Position numbers and translations under genes: made by a program
The notes under the pieces: model-generated
Databases searched by the model: none
Told to the model about the DNA's origin: nothing
Seen by the model: only the letters and a program-made list of their open reading frames with translations
Shown here: piece by piece, positions 44,741-53,204 of the stretch
Layout: every line of letters starts with the position of its first letter
Numbering within the stretch: the first letter of the stretch is position 1
DNA from: Thalassobacillus sp. CUG 92003
GTDB lineage: Bacteria; Bacillota; Bacilli; Bacillales; Halobacillaceae
Assembly: GCF_013618635.1 (NCBI RefSeq)
Contig: NZ_JABLSJ010000003.1
Span: 62,001 to 126,000, forward strand
DNA length: 64,000 bases
Direction of reading: 5' to 3'

Positions 44741-44896
44741 TTAGGCTTTTTGTTCAAATGTCTTACAGTCTGTTTCTTCACTATGAGAGGCTTGATTTCC
44801 AGTATGGCTGACTACATAAATCGCGTCTGCCGTACACTTATTGCCGTGAGCCCAGTATTTGCAGTTATGAACTTCACATAATACATCCTTAGCCAT
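44741..44896 (-). CDS. DUF1540-family small cysteine-rich protein (51 aa)
   Basis: A 51-residue protein with the DUF1540 pattern CEVHNCKYWAHGNKC, then AIYV, and a final DCKTFE. Four cysteines are placed as in the family, probably binding a metal. Its biological role is not known, although such proteins are common in spore formers. Ribosome binding site GAGGGGGTG lies seven bases before the ATG at 44896. It is a single-gene unit with its own terminator. Confidence 0.85.
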   Translation of the reverse strand: MAKDVLCEVHNCKYWAHGNKCTADAIYVVSHTGNQASHSEETDCKTFEQKA

Positions 44897-45302
44897 TTTC
44901 AAACACCCCCTCGATTGTTATTGTTCGCAATTTGAAAAGGATTGATACGAGGAGGGCATGGTTACCAACTTTTCTCCTCCAGCGACATCGTGTATCTGAG
45001 TGGACTCACCTCTTTGCTTAGACCTACTTCTTGCTTATGCGTTTCACTAAACGAATCATATAGATAATTTTTCCTCCTTTAGTTAGCTTGAGCGAACAAT
45101 ATGACATTTCGACCCTATTGTCTTCCTAACATCAGACATTTTTCAGAATAATTTTTATTTTACCGACATGAATTTTTTTAATACCGGGTATAGATATAGC
45201 AAAATAGATAGGAGTTGATACCCGACTTAAGTTTAGACGTCTTCAAGACTACATAGGCCAATTTTAATGCATGCATTCCATTTTAAAAAAGGAGACATCG
45301 TA
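44897..45302. other. Leader region between the DUF1540 gene and the BCCT transporter
   Basis: About 400 bp without a credible gene. It is AT-rich toward the BCCT gene, as expected for a promoter region of an osmolyte transporter. I could not assign -35 and -10 boxes with confidence and see no riboswitch-like fold. Confidence 0.4.
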
Positions 45303-46889
45303 ATGGATCAAAACAAGAGCAGATTTAAATTTATGAACAGCATCTTCTGGGTTTCATTCAGCATCATCTTTCTGTTCGCATTATGGGGCGGCATTGCGCC
45401 GAAAACACTTGCCTCACAGGCTACCGGCATTTACGATTTTATTGCTGGAACGTTTGGCTGGTTTTACTTAGTATTTGTGCTCTTTATTATTGTTTTTAAC
45501 TTTTATTTAGCCTTCAGTAAGTATGGCAAAATTCGACTCGGCGGGGATGACGCGAAACCAAAATACCCGCTTTTTACATGGATTGCCATGTTATTCAGTT
45601 GTGGTTTCGGTGTCAGCATCGTATTCTGGGGTGTCGCTGAACCGATGACACACTTCGGCTCGCCTCCCCCGTTTGATGCAACTTTGGAAGCCGGAACAGC
45701 CGAAACAGCAAGAGTTGCCATGTGGAACGCCTTTTTCAACAACGGGATTCACCAATGGGCTTCCTTTACGTTTGTGGGCTTAGCGCTTTCCTATTTTATC
45801 TATCGTCAGGAAGAACGCAGCCTGATCAGTGACACGATGAATTCAGTAATAGGTGATACAGGTAAAAAACCGCTCAGAAACACCATTGATATTATCGCCA
45901 TTATTGCCACGGTAATGGGCGTGGCGACAACTTTGGGGTTAAGCGTTCTTCAAATCAACAGCGGTCTGGGAAGTGTGTTCAATGTCCCATCCGGAACGCC
46001 TACGCAAATCATTATTGTTATTGCCATGTTCCTCTTCTTTATGGTCTCGACGCTTTCAGGGCTTGATCGAGGCATTAAATACTTAAGTAACGCAAACCTT
46101 GGAATCGCCTTGTTCCTTATGGTCGCCGTCTTATTCATCGGTCCGACCGGCTTCATTTTAGAAACCATCACGATGGGTGTCGGGGATTATCTTCAAAACT
46201 TTTTCCAGGCAAGCCTCAGGATGGATCAATATACTGACAGCACCTGGGTGCAAGACTGGCCGATTTACTACTGGGCTTGGACGATCGCCTGGGCGCCATT
46301 CGTTGGGATGTTCGTGGCCCGTATTTCCCGGGGACGTACAGTCCGTGAATTTGTCCTCGGTGTCATGGTCTCGCCTCCGCTAATCGGTATTATTTGGATC
46401 GGCATCTTCGGCGGCACCGCCGTTAATCTGGATCTCTTCCAAGGAACGGATATAGCTGGCATCGTAGCGCAGGACGAAACGAAAGCCCTCTTTGCGATGC
46501 TCGATCATTTACCGTTAGGCACGATATTATCGGTCCTTTCCATCTGTCTGTTGTTCACGTTCCTGGTCACATCCGCGGACTCGGCAACGTTCGTTCTCGG
46601 CATGATGAGTTCGAATGGCGACACGAATCCTTCCATGATTGTCAAAGTCATCTGGGGCACTCTGATTGCGGGACTCGCTACCGTATTGATCATCAGCGCT
46701 GGCTTAGAAGGGCTGCAGACAGCATCATTAATTGGGGCACTTCCATTTTCCATCGTTCTCTTTGTCGCCAGCATCTCCTTACTGAAAGCGATTCGGGAAG
46801 ATTACCGCGAAGCCCGGCGACAAGAGGAAGAAGATCGGCAACGTGAAATTAGAGAACAAATCGAAAACAACAATGACCATTCCATCTAA
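45303..46889 (+). CDS. BCCT-family betaine/choline/carnitine transporter
   Basis: A 528-residue BCCT transporter with 12 expected helices. Substrate-cage tryptophans are visible in the region YYWAWTIAWAPFVGMFVARISRGRT at about residues 330-355, preceded by the glycine-rich FGVSIVFWGVAEPMTHFG at about 103-120. The long charged C-terminal tail (REDYREARRQEEEDRQRE) resembles osmosensing tails of OpuD/BetP types. It imports compatible solutes such as glycine betaine, driven by sodium. The start at 45303 has AAGGAG eight bases upstream. It is monocistronic with its own terminator. Confidence 0.93.
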   Translation: MDQNKSRFKFMNSIFWVSFSIIFLFALWGGIAPKTLASQATGIYDFIAGTFGWFYLVFVLFIIVFNFYLAFSKYGKIRLGGDDAKPKYPLFTWIAMLFSCGFGVSIVFWGVAEPMTHFGSPPPFDATLEAGTAETARVAMWNAFFNNGIHQWASFTFVGLALSYFIYRQEERSLISDTMNSVIGDTGKKPLRNTIDIIAIIATVMGVATTLGLSVLQINSGLGSVFNVPSGTPTQIIIVIAMFLFFMVSTLSGLDRGIKYLSNANLGIALFLMVAVLFIGPTGFILETITMGVGDYLQNFFQASLRMDQYTDSTWVQDWPIYYWAWTIAWAPFVGMFVARISRGRTVREFVLGVMVSPPLIGIIWIGIFGGTAVNLDLFQGTDIAGIVAQDETKALFAMLDHLPLGTILSVLSICLLFTFLVTSADSATFVLGMMSSNGDTNPSMIVKVIWGTLIAGLATVLIISAGLEGLQTASLIGALPFSIVLFVASISLLKAIREDYREARRQEEEDRQREIREQIENNNDHSI

Positions 46890-46899
46890 AAACTTGTAT

Positions 46900-46935
46900 A
46901 CAAATCGCCCTCTCATTCAAGAGAGGGCGATTTGT
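46900..46935 (+). terminator. Terminator of the BCCT gene
   Basis: ACAAATCGCCCTCTC and GAGAGGGCGATTTGT form a 15-bp stem, with the A-rich and T-rich ends typical of bidirectional terminators. Confidence 0.9.
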
Positions 46936-46993
46936 TTGCTATGCGGTTATATCATCATGTGGGGCAACTCAGTATTGACGAGGTGCTTTCTTT

Positions 46994-47122
46994 TCAGATA
47001 AGTTCTATTCCGACCGGTGGATCGTCAAAGTATCCTAAATGAGGGTTCTCCCCTTCGCACTGCTCCAGCAATTCTTCCAATGTAAGCTTTTTCTCTTCTT
47101 TCTCCATATATACAACTTCCAT
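46994..47122 (-). CDS. MazE-like C-terminal fragment (42 aa)
   Basis: A 42-residue frame with a KKLTLEELLEQCEGENPH segment followed by PPVGIELI. This looks like the toxin-wrapping tail of MazE/PemI antitoxins (LEELLAxxTPENxH...GxPVG). The N-terminal AbrB-type DNA-binding half is absent and no toxin gene follows. No good ribosome binding site precedes the ATG at 47122; a second in-frame ATG at 47107 is possible. It lies 27 bp after the GDPD gene on the same strand. It may be a remnant or a spurious frame. Confidence 0.4.
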   Translation of the reverse strand: MEVVYMEKEEKKLTLEELLEQCEGENPHLGYFDDPPVGIELI

Positions 47123-47149
47123 TCCACTGATATGAATCACCTCAACGAA

Positions 47150-48127
47150 TCATTCATTTACAACCGGCGCAATCACGTCAATCCGATTCGTCCAGATTCC
47201 GCCATCAAAATCTGGTGGCAGCCGATCAAGATCCTCCATCGTATCAAAGCCTTCTGACCAGCCACCATCGCCTGCGACTACAATCACACGTGTCCCTGCC
47301 TTTTCCAAACGATTGATGAAAACATCCGGCCATCCCCACATCCACTTCGCATAGGCTTCAGGCAAATGAATTTGAGTGTCTTCACATGCAGAGGGCACAT
47401 GGCCAGTCCAGCCCACAGCTATGTGTGGAAGCAAGCAGCTTTTTAGCGTCGCTTTCGACATGACACGCAGTTCAGGCATGGCGTCTTGTAAGCTTCGTAT
47501 CGGTTGATCGCCTCCATAAACGGCTAATTGTTCTAGCCGATCTTCTGGAAATGATGAAAGAAATTCTGCCAGCTGCTCACCTTCGGCAGGGTCATCACTC
47601 TTAATATGAATTAAAAACGATTCTTCCGGAAAAGCCGTGAACACTTCTTCTAGTGAAGGCATCATACCCTCTCCTTTACCGCGAAACGGGTGACTTCCCC
47701 CACCATCAGCTGTGTAGCCATAACCGACATCCAGGTTCTTCAGTTCTTCCATGGTATGAGCCCTGACTTCACCTGTTCCATCTGTCCGACAATCCAGCGT
47801 CCAATCATGGAACACGGCAAACTGGCCATCCTTCGTCCGTTGAATATCAAATTCGACGATGTCAGCTCCCGCTTCGAAAGCTGCCTCCATTGAAGGGATG
47901 GTGTTTTCCAGGTAAGGGTGGTCCGGCTCATAAATTCGTTCTGCTGTACACGTCTCCCCGGTTATCCCTTCCATTGGAAACGTCTGATGCATGCCACGAT
48001 GAGCTAAGAGAAGCGGCTCCCCATCGCTTGCTTCTGTAAACAACGAACTGTTATTCAGGTACATAAAAGCAGCCATCACCGTCAAACCGATGACGGCGAA
48101 CTTCACGATTTTTTTCAAGCGTTTCAT
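47150..48127 (-). CDS. Glycerophosphodiester phosphodiesterase-like protein, membrane-anchored
   Basis: A 325-residue GDPD-family TIM-barrel protein. The N-terminal segment (about 8-28) is hydrophobic after KRLKK and acts as signal or anchor, so the domain faces outside. HRG and the family acids are present in LAHRGMH near 43 and FDIQRTKDGQFAVFHDW near 95-111. It probably hydrolyses glycerophosphodiesters from lipids or teichoic acid. ATG 48127 has only a weak ribosome binding site and lies 19 bp after the LysE-type gene, so it likely depends on operon translation. Confidence 0.85.
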   Translation of the reverse strand: MKRLKKIVKFAVIGLTVMAAFMYLNNSSLFTEASDGEPLLLAHRGMHQTFPMEGITGETCTAERIYEPDHPYLENTIPSMEAAFEAGADIVEFDIQRTKDGQFAVFHDWTLDCRTDGTGEVRAHTMEELKNLDVGYGYTADGGGSHPFRGKGEGMMPSLEEVFTAFPEESFLIHIKSDDPAEGEQLAEFLSSFPEDRLEQLAVYGGDQPIRSLQDAMPELRVMSKATLKSCLLPHIAVGWTGHVPSACEDTQIHLPEAYAKWMWGWPDVFINRLEKAGTRVIVVAGDGGWSEGFDTMEDLDRLPPDFDGGIWTNRIDVIAPVVNE

Positions 48128-48146
48128 CAGGTCACCGGCTTCTTCA

Positions 48147-48914
48147 TTATTTTCGTTCGGTGGAAAGCCAGGCTGCGAGTGCAATCATGACGCCTCCTGT
48201 TACACGATCCAATTGTCGTTTGACTTTCCCACTCAAGCCAATTGTCCGCAGCTTCCCGCCAATCAAAGCATAAACCGATGCACACACGAATTCAATCGCA
48301 ATATAGGTCGCGCCAACAAGTAATATTTGCGCTCCGATTTCGCCGCCTTTCACGTCGATAAATTGAGGAAGAAAAACCGTAAACAGCAATAATGCCTTCG
48401 GGTTCGCAGCGGCCACGAACAATTCTTGTTTAGCAAACACCCAGGCACTCGACGTTTCAACCTGTTCGTTAGACGCAGCTCCATCATGTTCATACTGATG
48501 GCGGCTCGATACAATCGTTTTAATACCTAACCAGCCTAAATAAATAACGCCGGCCCATTTCAGGATATTAAAGACGACTGTGGAAGCTTGCAAGATCGCA
48601 CTTAATCCAAACGCCACTGCAATGATCATCAGGGTAAAGGCTGTAAATCGTCCTGTCACTGCTATGATGGCCACTTTCGTCCCTTTTCTCATGCCATTCC
48701 TTAAGGATAAAATTTGATTCGCTCCCGGAACCGCAGCCATGAGGAAAGAAGCCGGTATCAAAGCTGACCAATGCACGCCCGTAATCAGATCTGCAGGCGT
48801 CAGGTGGACCGTTTCTAAGACGAAAACGGCTGAAGCAAACAAAACGAGAAACACTCCTGATATTAAATACGTTGTTTTGATACGATCCCTCCTTTTGGCA
48901 TCTGACCTTATCAT
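48147..48914 (-). CDS. LysE/RhtB-family exporter with ambiguous start
   Basis: A LysE/RhtB-type exporter of amino acids or related compounds, with about six hydrophobic segments. The hallmark ASFLMAAVPGANQILSLRNG (usually PGP) lies after an extra N-terminal hydrophobic helix. ATG 48914 gives 255 residues but lacks a ribosome binding site. A strong AAAGGAGG lies 6 bp before an in-frame ATC at 48881, where homologues would start with ATG (KTTYLISG). Translation may begin at ATC or at a weak upstream site. It is followed by the GDPD gene after 19 bp, in the PadR-led operon. Confidence 0.82.
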   Translation of the reverse strand: MIRSDAKRRDRIKTTYLISGVFLVLFASAVFVLETVHLTPADLITGVHWSALIPASFLMAAVPGANQILSLRNGMRKGTKVAIIAVTGRFTAFTLMIIAVAFGLSAILQASTVVFNILKWAGVIYLGWLGIKTIVSSRHQYEHDGAASNEQVETSSAWVFAKQELFVAAANPKALLLFTVFLPQFIDVKGGEIGAQILLVGATYIAIEFVCASVYALIGGKLRTIGLSGKVKRQLDRVTGGVMIALAAWLSTERK

Positions 48915-48933
48915 AACGCATTATCTTCTCGAT

Positions 48934-49566
48934 TCAAGCCGCACGTTTATGAACGAAAAAGTACATGCTTAATGGCCACCAAAGTACGCCAAAAATCGGA
49001 TAGACCGCCCAAATCGCATCAGGCGAAAATACCGCATTCACAAGAATGAAAAACACGCCTAATAACAAGGTAGCGTGAAGCGAAAATCTAAAATAGGTGC
49101 GTCGTTGAGTGTGGTACACGGCAAGCGGCCACCATAACACCGCAAACGCCGGAAACATCGCCCAAGGATGTTGCGGCGAAAGGAACATATTCAAGCTGAC
49201 GTAATAGATTATGGTGCTCAAACTCATGATAATGGCTAACCCTAAAGAAGATACACGCTTCCTTAACCCGACCAAAATAGGCGCAGCCGCCAGCGGGAAA
49301 ACAGCGTATAAAAACCAGGGATAATCCGGGGTGTCCCGGTAGTTTTCAAAAATCAGAAACGCTATAAGCAACAGACTGGCCCATAAAGTAAACAGCGTAT
49401 ACCGCTTCTTATTAATGCTGTAAACCCCGATCGGGAATAGTAGCAGGGCAATCGCAGGGTAAATCGACCACATATGGGTCGTACTCGTCAACACATTGAC
49501 CGTGATTAAAAATACAATCGTCATCACGCTTCCTGCTGCAACAAAACTGAAGTCAGTTCTTTTCAT
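48934..49566 (-). CDS. Membrane protein of four tandem two-helix units
   Basis: A 210-residue membrane protein of about eight helices. The same two-helix unit of about 50 residues occurs four times, ending in THMWSIYPAIALLLFPIGVY, YPWFLYAVFPLAAAPILVG, HPWAMFPAFAVLWWPLAVY and DAIWAVYPIFGVLWWPLSMY. The last is almost the same as the end of the neighbouring HAAS-domain protein. The function is unknown. It lies in a PadR-led operon, and such regulators often control membrane-stress genes. Confidence 0.75.
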   Translation of the reverse strand: MKRTDFSFVAAGSVMTIVFLITVNVLTSTTHMWSIYPAIALLLFPIGVYSINKKRYTLFTLWASLLLIAFLIFENYRDTPDYPWFLYAVFPLAAAPILVGLRKRVSSLGLAIIMSLSTIIYYVSLNMFLSPQHPWAMFPAFAVLWWPLAVYHTQRRTYFRFSLHATLLLGVFFILVNAVFSPDAIWAVYPIFGVLWWPLSMYFFVHKRAA

Positions 49567-49577
49567 GTCATGCCTCC

Positions 49578-49979
49578 TTAATCATTCGTCCGTTTCCAAT
49601 AGAAATACATCGACAGGGGCCACCACAGCACCGCAAAGGTCGGGTAGACGAACCAAATCACATCAGGCGTATAATAGAAATTTATGAAAACAAACAATGC
49701 GATGATCAAGGAACTGCCCCAAATCGAATACCACAGATTCAGTTTGGACATATCTTTTTTGACGGGGAGGCTCACACCAAGTTCTTTGGTAAGATCACTG
49801 GCATCGCCGAAATCCACGATGGTCTTATTGATCGCATCCTCTTCGGTCTTGCCCTGGTCCATCAAGTCCCACACTTTTTCTTCCATATTCTGCAACACTT
49901 CCTGTTTGACAGCTTCTTTTTGCTCACTCTCAGGAACATCTCTAAACAATGCTTGAACATGCTGTGTTAACTGTTTCAA
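49578..49979 (-). CDS. HAAS-domain membrane protein with a C-terminal two-helix unit
   Basis: A 133-residue protein. The cytoplasmic N-terminal half (about 1-85) is a HAAS/DUF1700-like helical domain (EEKVWDLMDQGKTEEDAI, then FGDASDLTKELG). Two membrane helices follow, ending TPDVIWFVYPTFAVLWWPL. The start is TTG at 49979, preceded by GGAGGGG and overlapping the PadR stop as TTGA, so translation is coupled. HAAS proteins are typical partners of PadR regulators and are thought to relay membrane signals; this is known of the family, not shown here. Confidence 0.8.
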   Translation of the reverse strand: MKQLTQHVQALFRDVPESEQKEAVKQEVLQNMEEKVWDLMDQGKTEEDAINKTIVDFGDASDLTKELGVSLPVKKDMSKLNLWYSIWGSSLIIALFVFINFYYTPDVIWFVYPTFAVLWWPLSMYFYWKRTND

Positions 49980-50305
49980 CTTAACCCCTCCATAAATAGA
50001 TCGATAATATCTTTCGTTTCTTTCCACTCTTCTGCCGTTTCTTTGAGATAGGCTTTCCCGAGCGTGGTGATCCGGTAATACTTTCGTTTCCCGCCTTTTG
50101 ATACGCTCCCGAAATAAGATTCAATCAATTCCTTTTTCTCCAGCCTCTGAAAGACTGCATACAAGGTGGCTTCTTTGATTTGGAAACGATTGTCGGTCCT
50201 CGAACTGATCTCTTTTGAGATTTCATATCCATAACGATCCTCTTCTAAGACCAAACGCAAAATAATCGAGTCCAAATGACCACGGATAATATCACTTCTT
50301 ATCAC
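49976..50305 (-). CDS. PadR-family transcriptional regulator
   Basis: A 109-residue PadR regulator. The winged helix-turn-helix with LDSIILRLVLEEDRYGYEISKEI at about 11-33 and KEATLYAVFQRLEKKELIESY is typical, and GGKRKYYRITTLGKAYL forms the wing. The start is GTG with AAGGA upstream. It heads an operon of PadR, HAAS protein, membrane repeat protein, LysE-type exporter and GDPD. A perfect inverted repeat lies upstream at 50338-50369 and is its likely operator. Confidence 0.92.
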   Translation of the reverse strand: MIRSDIIRGHLDSIILRLVLEEDRYGYEISKEISSRTDNRFQIKEATLYAVFQRLEKKELIESYFGSVSKGGKRKYYRITTLGKAYLKETAEEWKETKDIIDLFMEGLS

Positions 50306-50337
50306 ATTGACACGTCCTTGTTTTAACTATTCTACCT

Positions 50338-50369
50338 GATAGAGTAATCATACCGTTAACTACTCTATC
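50338..50369. promoter_or_regulatory. Inverted repeat, likely PadR operator
   Basis: GATAGAGTA (50338-50346) and TACTCTATC (50361-50369) are perfectly complementary, with 14 bp between them, 33 bp before the PadR start. Confidence 0.7.
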
Positions 50370-50400
50370 TGTCAAAGTAATTTTGCGAAGTTTTTTTTAC

Positions 50401-50432
50401 AAAAAATCCCCTCTTAGCTTGACCAAGAGGGG
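50401..50432 (-). terminator. Terminator of the 25-aa peptide gene
   Basis: On the minus strand CCCCTCTT pairs with AAGAGGGG across a nine-base loop, followed by ATTTTTTG. Confidence 0.85.
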
Positions 50433-50439
50433 AGCTCAA

Positions 50440-50517
50440 TTATTTCTTCTTTTTCATTGAATAAAATGCGCCAGAAAATATACAAATGAAAACTGCTACC
50501 ATCACTGCAATATTCAT
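50440..50517 (-). CDS. Small membrane peptide (25 aa)
   Basis: A 25-residue frame: MNIAVMVAVFICIFSGAFYS followed by MKKKK. It is a single hydrophobic helix with a basic tail, bounded by a ribosome binding site (AAGGAGAGG, about ten bases before the ATG) and a terminator just after the stop. This makes expression likely. The function is unknown; short type I toxins and regulatory membrane peptides have similar form. Confidence 0.6.
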   Translation of the reverse strand: MNIAVMVAVFICIFSGAFYSMKKKK

Positions 50518-50640
50518 TACCAGTTGCCCTCTCCTTTTTACTTTTAGCGTCATTACCAAGGAAATAATCGATCACGTTTTGCCGATACAAATTCACGGAC
50601 TTGACCGCCCAGTTTTGCTGGTACCTCGGTGTTAAACTTT

Positions 50641-50722
50641 GACTGATATATGGAGCGCCGAGACCGATATATCGAGAATTAGACCGATATCTGGTGCACG
50701 AAGATCGATATTTTGGCTGCTG
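50641..50722. repeat. Second array of ~20-21-nt GACCGATAT units
   Basis: Clear units start at 50641 (GACTGATATAT), 50662 (GACCGATATAT), 50682 (GACCGATATCT) and 50703 (GATCGATATTT), spaced 21, 20 and 21 nt. Decayed units seem to extend to about 50603 and 50745. Core, period and spacer composition agree with the array at 2070-2284. It lies between the DUF1835-like gene and the small peptide gene. Confidence 0.8.
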
Positions 50723-50779
50723 GCCAATACTGCAACCAGAGCCAATTCCAGGTCGAGTTTAATGCCATAAGAAGATGAT

Positions 50780-51436
50780 TTATTTAATTCTATTAATCAG
50801 GTTTTTATATTGTACATCTCCGTATCCTATTGTGGGAAAACGGGCAATCAACCTCTCGATCAATTCATCAGTCGATACATGTTTATGCTCCTGGATATAC
50901 TGCATAACTGGATTATCATCTTTCAGCATCATGAAGTATAGCTCTATTGCCTGGTGCATAACTGGATCTACTGTAACTGAAGGCTTACTGTGATGTAATA
51001 AGACGTCTGCATAGACAGTATGATAATGACCTAATTCAAGTTCGATTTGTTTCACTTCACATTCATCTTCTCTAAAACGATTGTATAAAACGGTGCCCTT
51101 GTAATTGGATTGTTCCAGATAAGCGAGAAGTGTCAGCAGGTTCATTTGACAAAACATATCGTCGCCAAACCATAACACAATACATTCATATGAGGCGTTG
51201 AAGAGATGATTTAACGGGCTAATGACCTTGTTCATATAGCCTTCAACTGAGTCATTATGGCCGAGTGCTCGTGTCTCTATGAATTCCTCACTAAATACAT
51301 GCTTTGTCGTGGCGTTTACACACATCGCTTCATTAAATGGAGCATAATCTGAATTCATCTTTTTACTACGCTTAAACTCATCATACATAACCTGGCCATT
51401 TAATATATGCAATACGTCTTCACCTGAAACATCCAT
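50780..51436 (-). CDS. DUF1835-like hypothetical protein
   Basis: A 218-residue soluble protein. LHILNGQVMYDEFK near the N-terminus and CIVLWFGDDMFCQMNLLTLLAYLEQ at about 84-108 resemble DUF1835 proteins, which have no established function. The C-terminal third (about 150-218) is helical and acidic/basic mixed. The start ATG is preceded by GAGGAGGGGCAGGA. Codon use is more AT-rich than in the catabolic regions. It appears monocistronic; no terminator was identified and the repeat array follows it. Confidence 0.6.
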   Translation of the reverse strand: MDVSGEDVLHILNGQVMYDEFKRSKKMNSDYAPFNEAMCVNATTKHVFSEEFIETRALGHNDSVEGYMNKVISPLNHLFNASYECIVLWFGDDMFCQMNLLTLLAYLEQSNYKGTVLYNRFREDECEVKQIELELGHYHTVYADVLLHHSKPSVTVDPVMHQAIELYFMMLKDDNPVMQYIQEHKHVSTDELIERLIARFPTIGYGDVQYKNLINRIK

Positions 51437-51510
51437 TCCTGCCCCTCCTCATAACCATGTTGAAATCTTCTCTAGTACATCGTACAAGAAAAACATGTCA
51501 CGATGTCCAT

Positions 51511-52221
51511 TTATTCATCAATTTCTCGCCTTTTAAATACGATGATGACGAGCAAGAACATCACGATGCTCCAAGCGAGAATAATGGTAAGCGCCGGCCA
51601 TACGTCAGCTATCCCCGCACCTGTTTGAACATTCTCTGCCAACTCTAACAGCTGGATATTGGGGAAGTACTCCGTGAATGACAGAAACGCGTACTCTTCT
51701 ATAAATGCCCTGTGCATCGTTCCGAAGCCGAACACCAATAAGATAGGCATAAGCAGAACAGACGCTTCCATCATTGATTTCGTGTACAACCCGATTAGCG
51801 TTCCCAATGCAAGGTAAAAGAAGATAGAGAACAAAAAGGCGACTGCTACGAGCCATAGGTTGGCAGGTTCATAACCTGAAATCGCAGCTCCCACCATAAT
51901 CGTCACGATGGTGAAAACAAAGGTGAGCAGACTTTTGCCATTCAAAATTTCAAGGGTCGTTGCCGGGGAGAGCATCAGGCCGCGGAGTGTATTCTTTTCT
52001 TTTTCCTCAGCAATAATGGCACTTTGCAGGAACGCTGTGATCATAACTAATACCAAATTGATGAACATGAAATGGGCCTCGACTGGCGGGTTGGGGTCCC
52101 TGCTTGCAATCAAAGCAAATACGAGCGGAACAGGCAGACTCGTGGTTATGAACATATTTTTCAGTACGTCTTTTAAATCCTTTTGAAAAATGGCGTAGAC
52201 CCGTCTTAATGAGTAAGTCAT
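51511..52221 (-). CDS. ABC-2 type transporter permease
   Basis: A 236-residue ABC-2 permease with about six helices. The amphipathic N-terminus VYAIFQKDLKDVLKNMFI and the cytoplasmic segment AEEKEKNTLRGLMLSPATTLEI are typical of export permeases. It overlaps the upstream ATPase gene by four bases. Together they form an exporter of unknown substrate, perhaps a peptide or lipid-linked compound. The LytTR-type gene upstream probably regulates it. Confidence 0.9.
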   Translation of the reverse strand: MTYSLRRVYAIFQKDLKDVLKNMFITTSLPVPLVFALIASRDPNPPVEAHFMFINLVLVMITAFLQSAIIAEEKEKNTLRGLMLSPATTLEILNGKSLLTFVFTIVTIMVGAAISGYEPANLWLVAVAFLFSIFFYLALGTLIGLYTKSMMEASVLLMPILLVFGFGTMHRAFIEEYAFLSFTEYFPNIQLLELAENVQTGAGIADVWPALTIILAWSIVMFLLVIIVFKRREIDE

Positions 52222-53066
52222 ATGAGTTCCCTCCCTGTTACCTCTACAAAAATATCCCCAAGTGTCGGTTCGTTTGTATAAATCGCCGCGACTTCGTTGT
52301 TAACCATGTGCGTATGCATGGTCTCTGCCGCTTCAGGACCTGTAGATAAGATGATCGCTCTGCCGTCACGCAGCTCCACTGTCACAGTAGCATCGGAAAA
52401 TTGCCGGCGCAGCGCTTTTGGTTGATCAAGCAGCTGCACGCGCCCCTTATTTAACAGGGCGACACGATCGCACAAGTCCTCTGCTTCCTGCATATCGTGC
52501 GTCGTTAAAAAGATGGTGGTTCCTTTTGCGTTCAACTGCCTTAAGCCTTCATGGATGTGCTGCGAATTGGCGGGATCAAGTGCTGCCGTTGGTTCATCCA
52601 AAAATAACAGGTCAGGTTCGTGCAATAATGTCCGGGCTAAGAGTACCCGTTGCAGCATCCCCTTCGAAAGTTTTGAAACGATTTTTTTCTGTTCGGCCTT
52701 CAAGTTCACCATATCCAACGCTTCATCAATTCGCCGGACTGGCACATCATACAAATCGCAATATAGCTTCAAGTTATCAAATATGGACAACCGCTCATAT
52801 AAACCGCTGTTATCCGTAAGGACGCCGAACTTTTTCCGGTAATACGGACTGTTCAACGCTGACGTCGGCACCCCGAACACCTCTGCCTTGCCATCAGTTG
52901 GATGTAGCTGACCCGTCAAAATTTTGATGGTCGTTGTTTTACCCGATCCACTCGGTCCGAGAAAACCAAATATCTCGCCATGCCCAACATTAAAATTCAC
53001 ATCTTCCAACGCCTTCTGGTTCGCGAATACTTTCACTAACGAACTGACTGTAATAATTGAGTCCAT
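52218..53066 (-). CDS. ABC transporter ATP-binding protein
   Basis: A 282-residue ABC ATPase. Walker A GPSGSGKTTT is at about 37-46, the signature is LSKGMLQRV at about 133-141, Walker B LLFLDEPTAALD follows and the H-loop is LTTHDMQEAE. The C-terminal 80 residues form the DUF4162-like extension seen in drug and bacitracin exporters. It powers the ABC-2 permease next to it and is 138 bp downstream of the LytTR gene. Confidence 0.93.
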   Translation of the reverse strand: MDSIITVSSLVKVFANQKALEDVNFNVGHGEIFGFLGPSGSGKTTTIKILTGQLHPTDGKAEVFGVPTSALNSPYYRKKFGVLTDNSGLYERLSIFDNLKLYCDLYDVPVRRIDEALDMVNLKAEQKKIVSKLSKGMLQRVLLARTLLHEPDLLFLDEPTAALDPANSQHIHEGLRQLNAKGTTIFLTTHDMQEAEDLCDRVALLNKGRVQLLDQPKALRRQFSDATVTVELRDGRAIILSTGPEAAETMHTHMVNNEVAAIYTNEPTLGDIFVEVTGRELI

Positions 53067-53204
53067 TCATACCTTCTCCCCTTTGTCTTGCGTCTGTTTT
53101 TGCTACACATTTAGCGTAAAGGAGACAGCCACAAAAGACAGCATATTCCCCGTGAACGGAGAAGCCAAGAGGTTAAATGGTATCAATTATGCTATGAATG
53201 AAGC

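Noticed and set aside
46994-47122. A complete MazEF toxin-antitoxin pair
   Set aside because: Only an antitoxin-tail-like frame is present; no toxin frame lies on either side.
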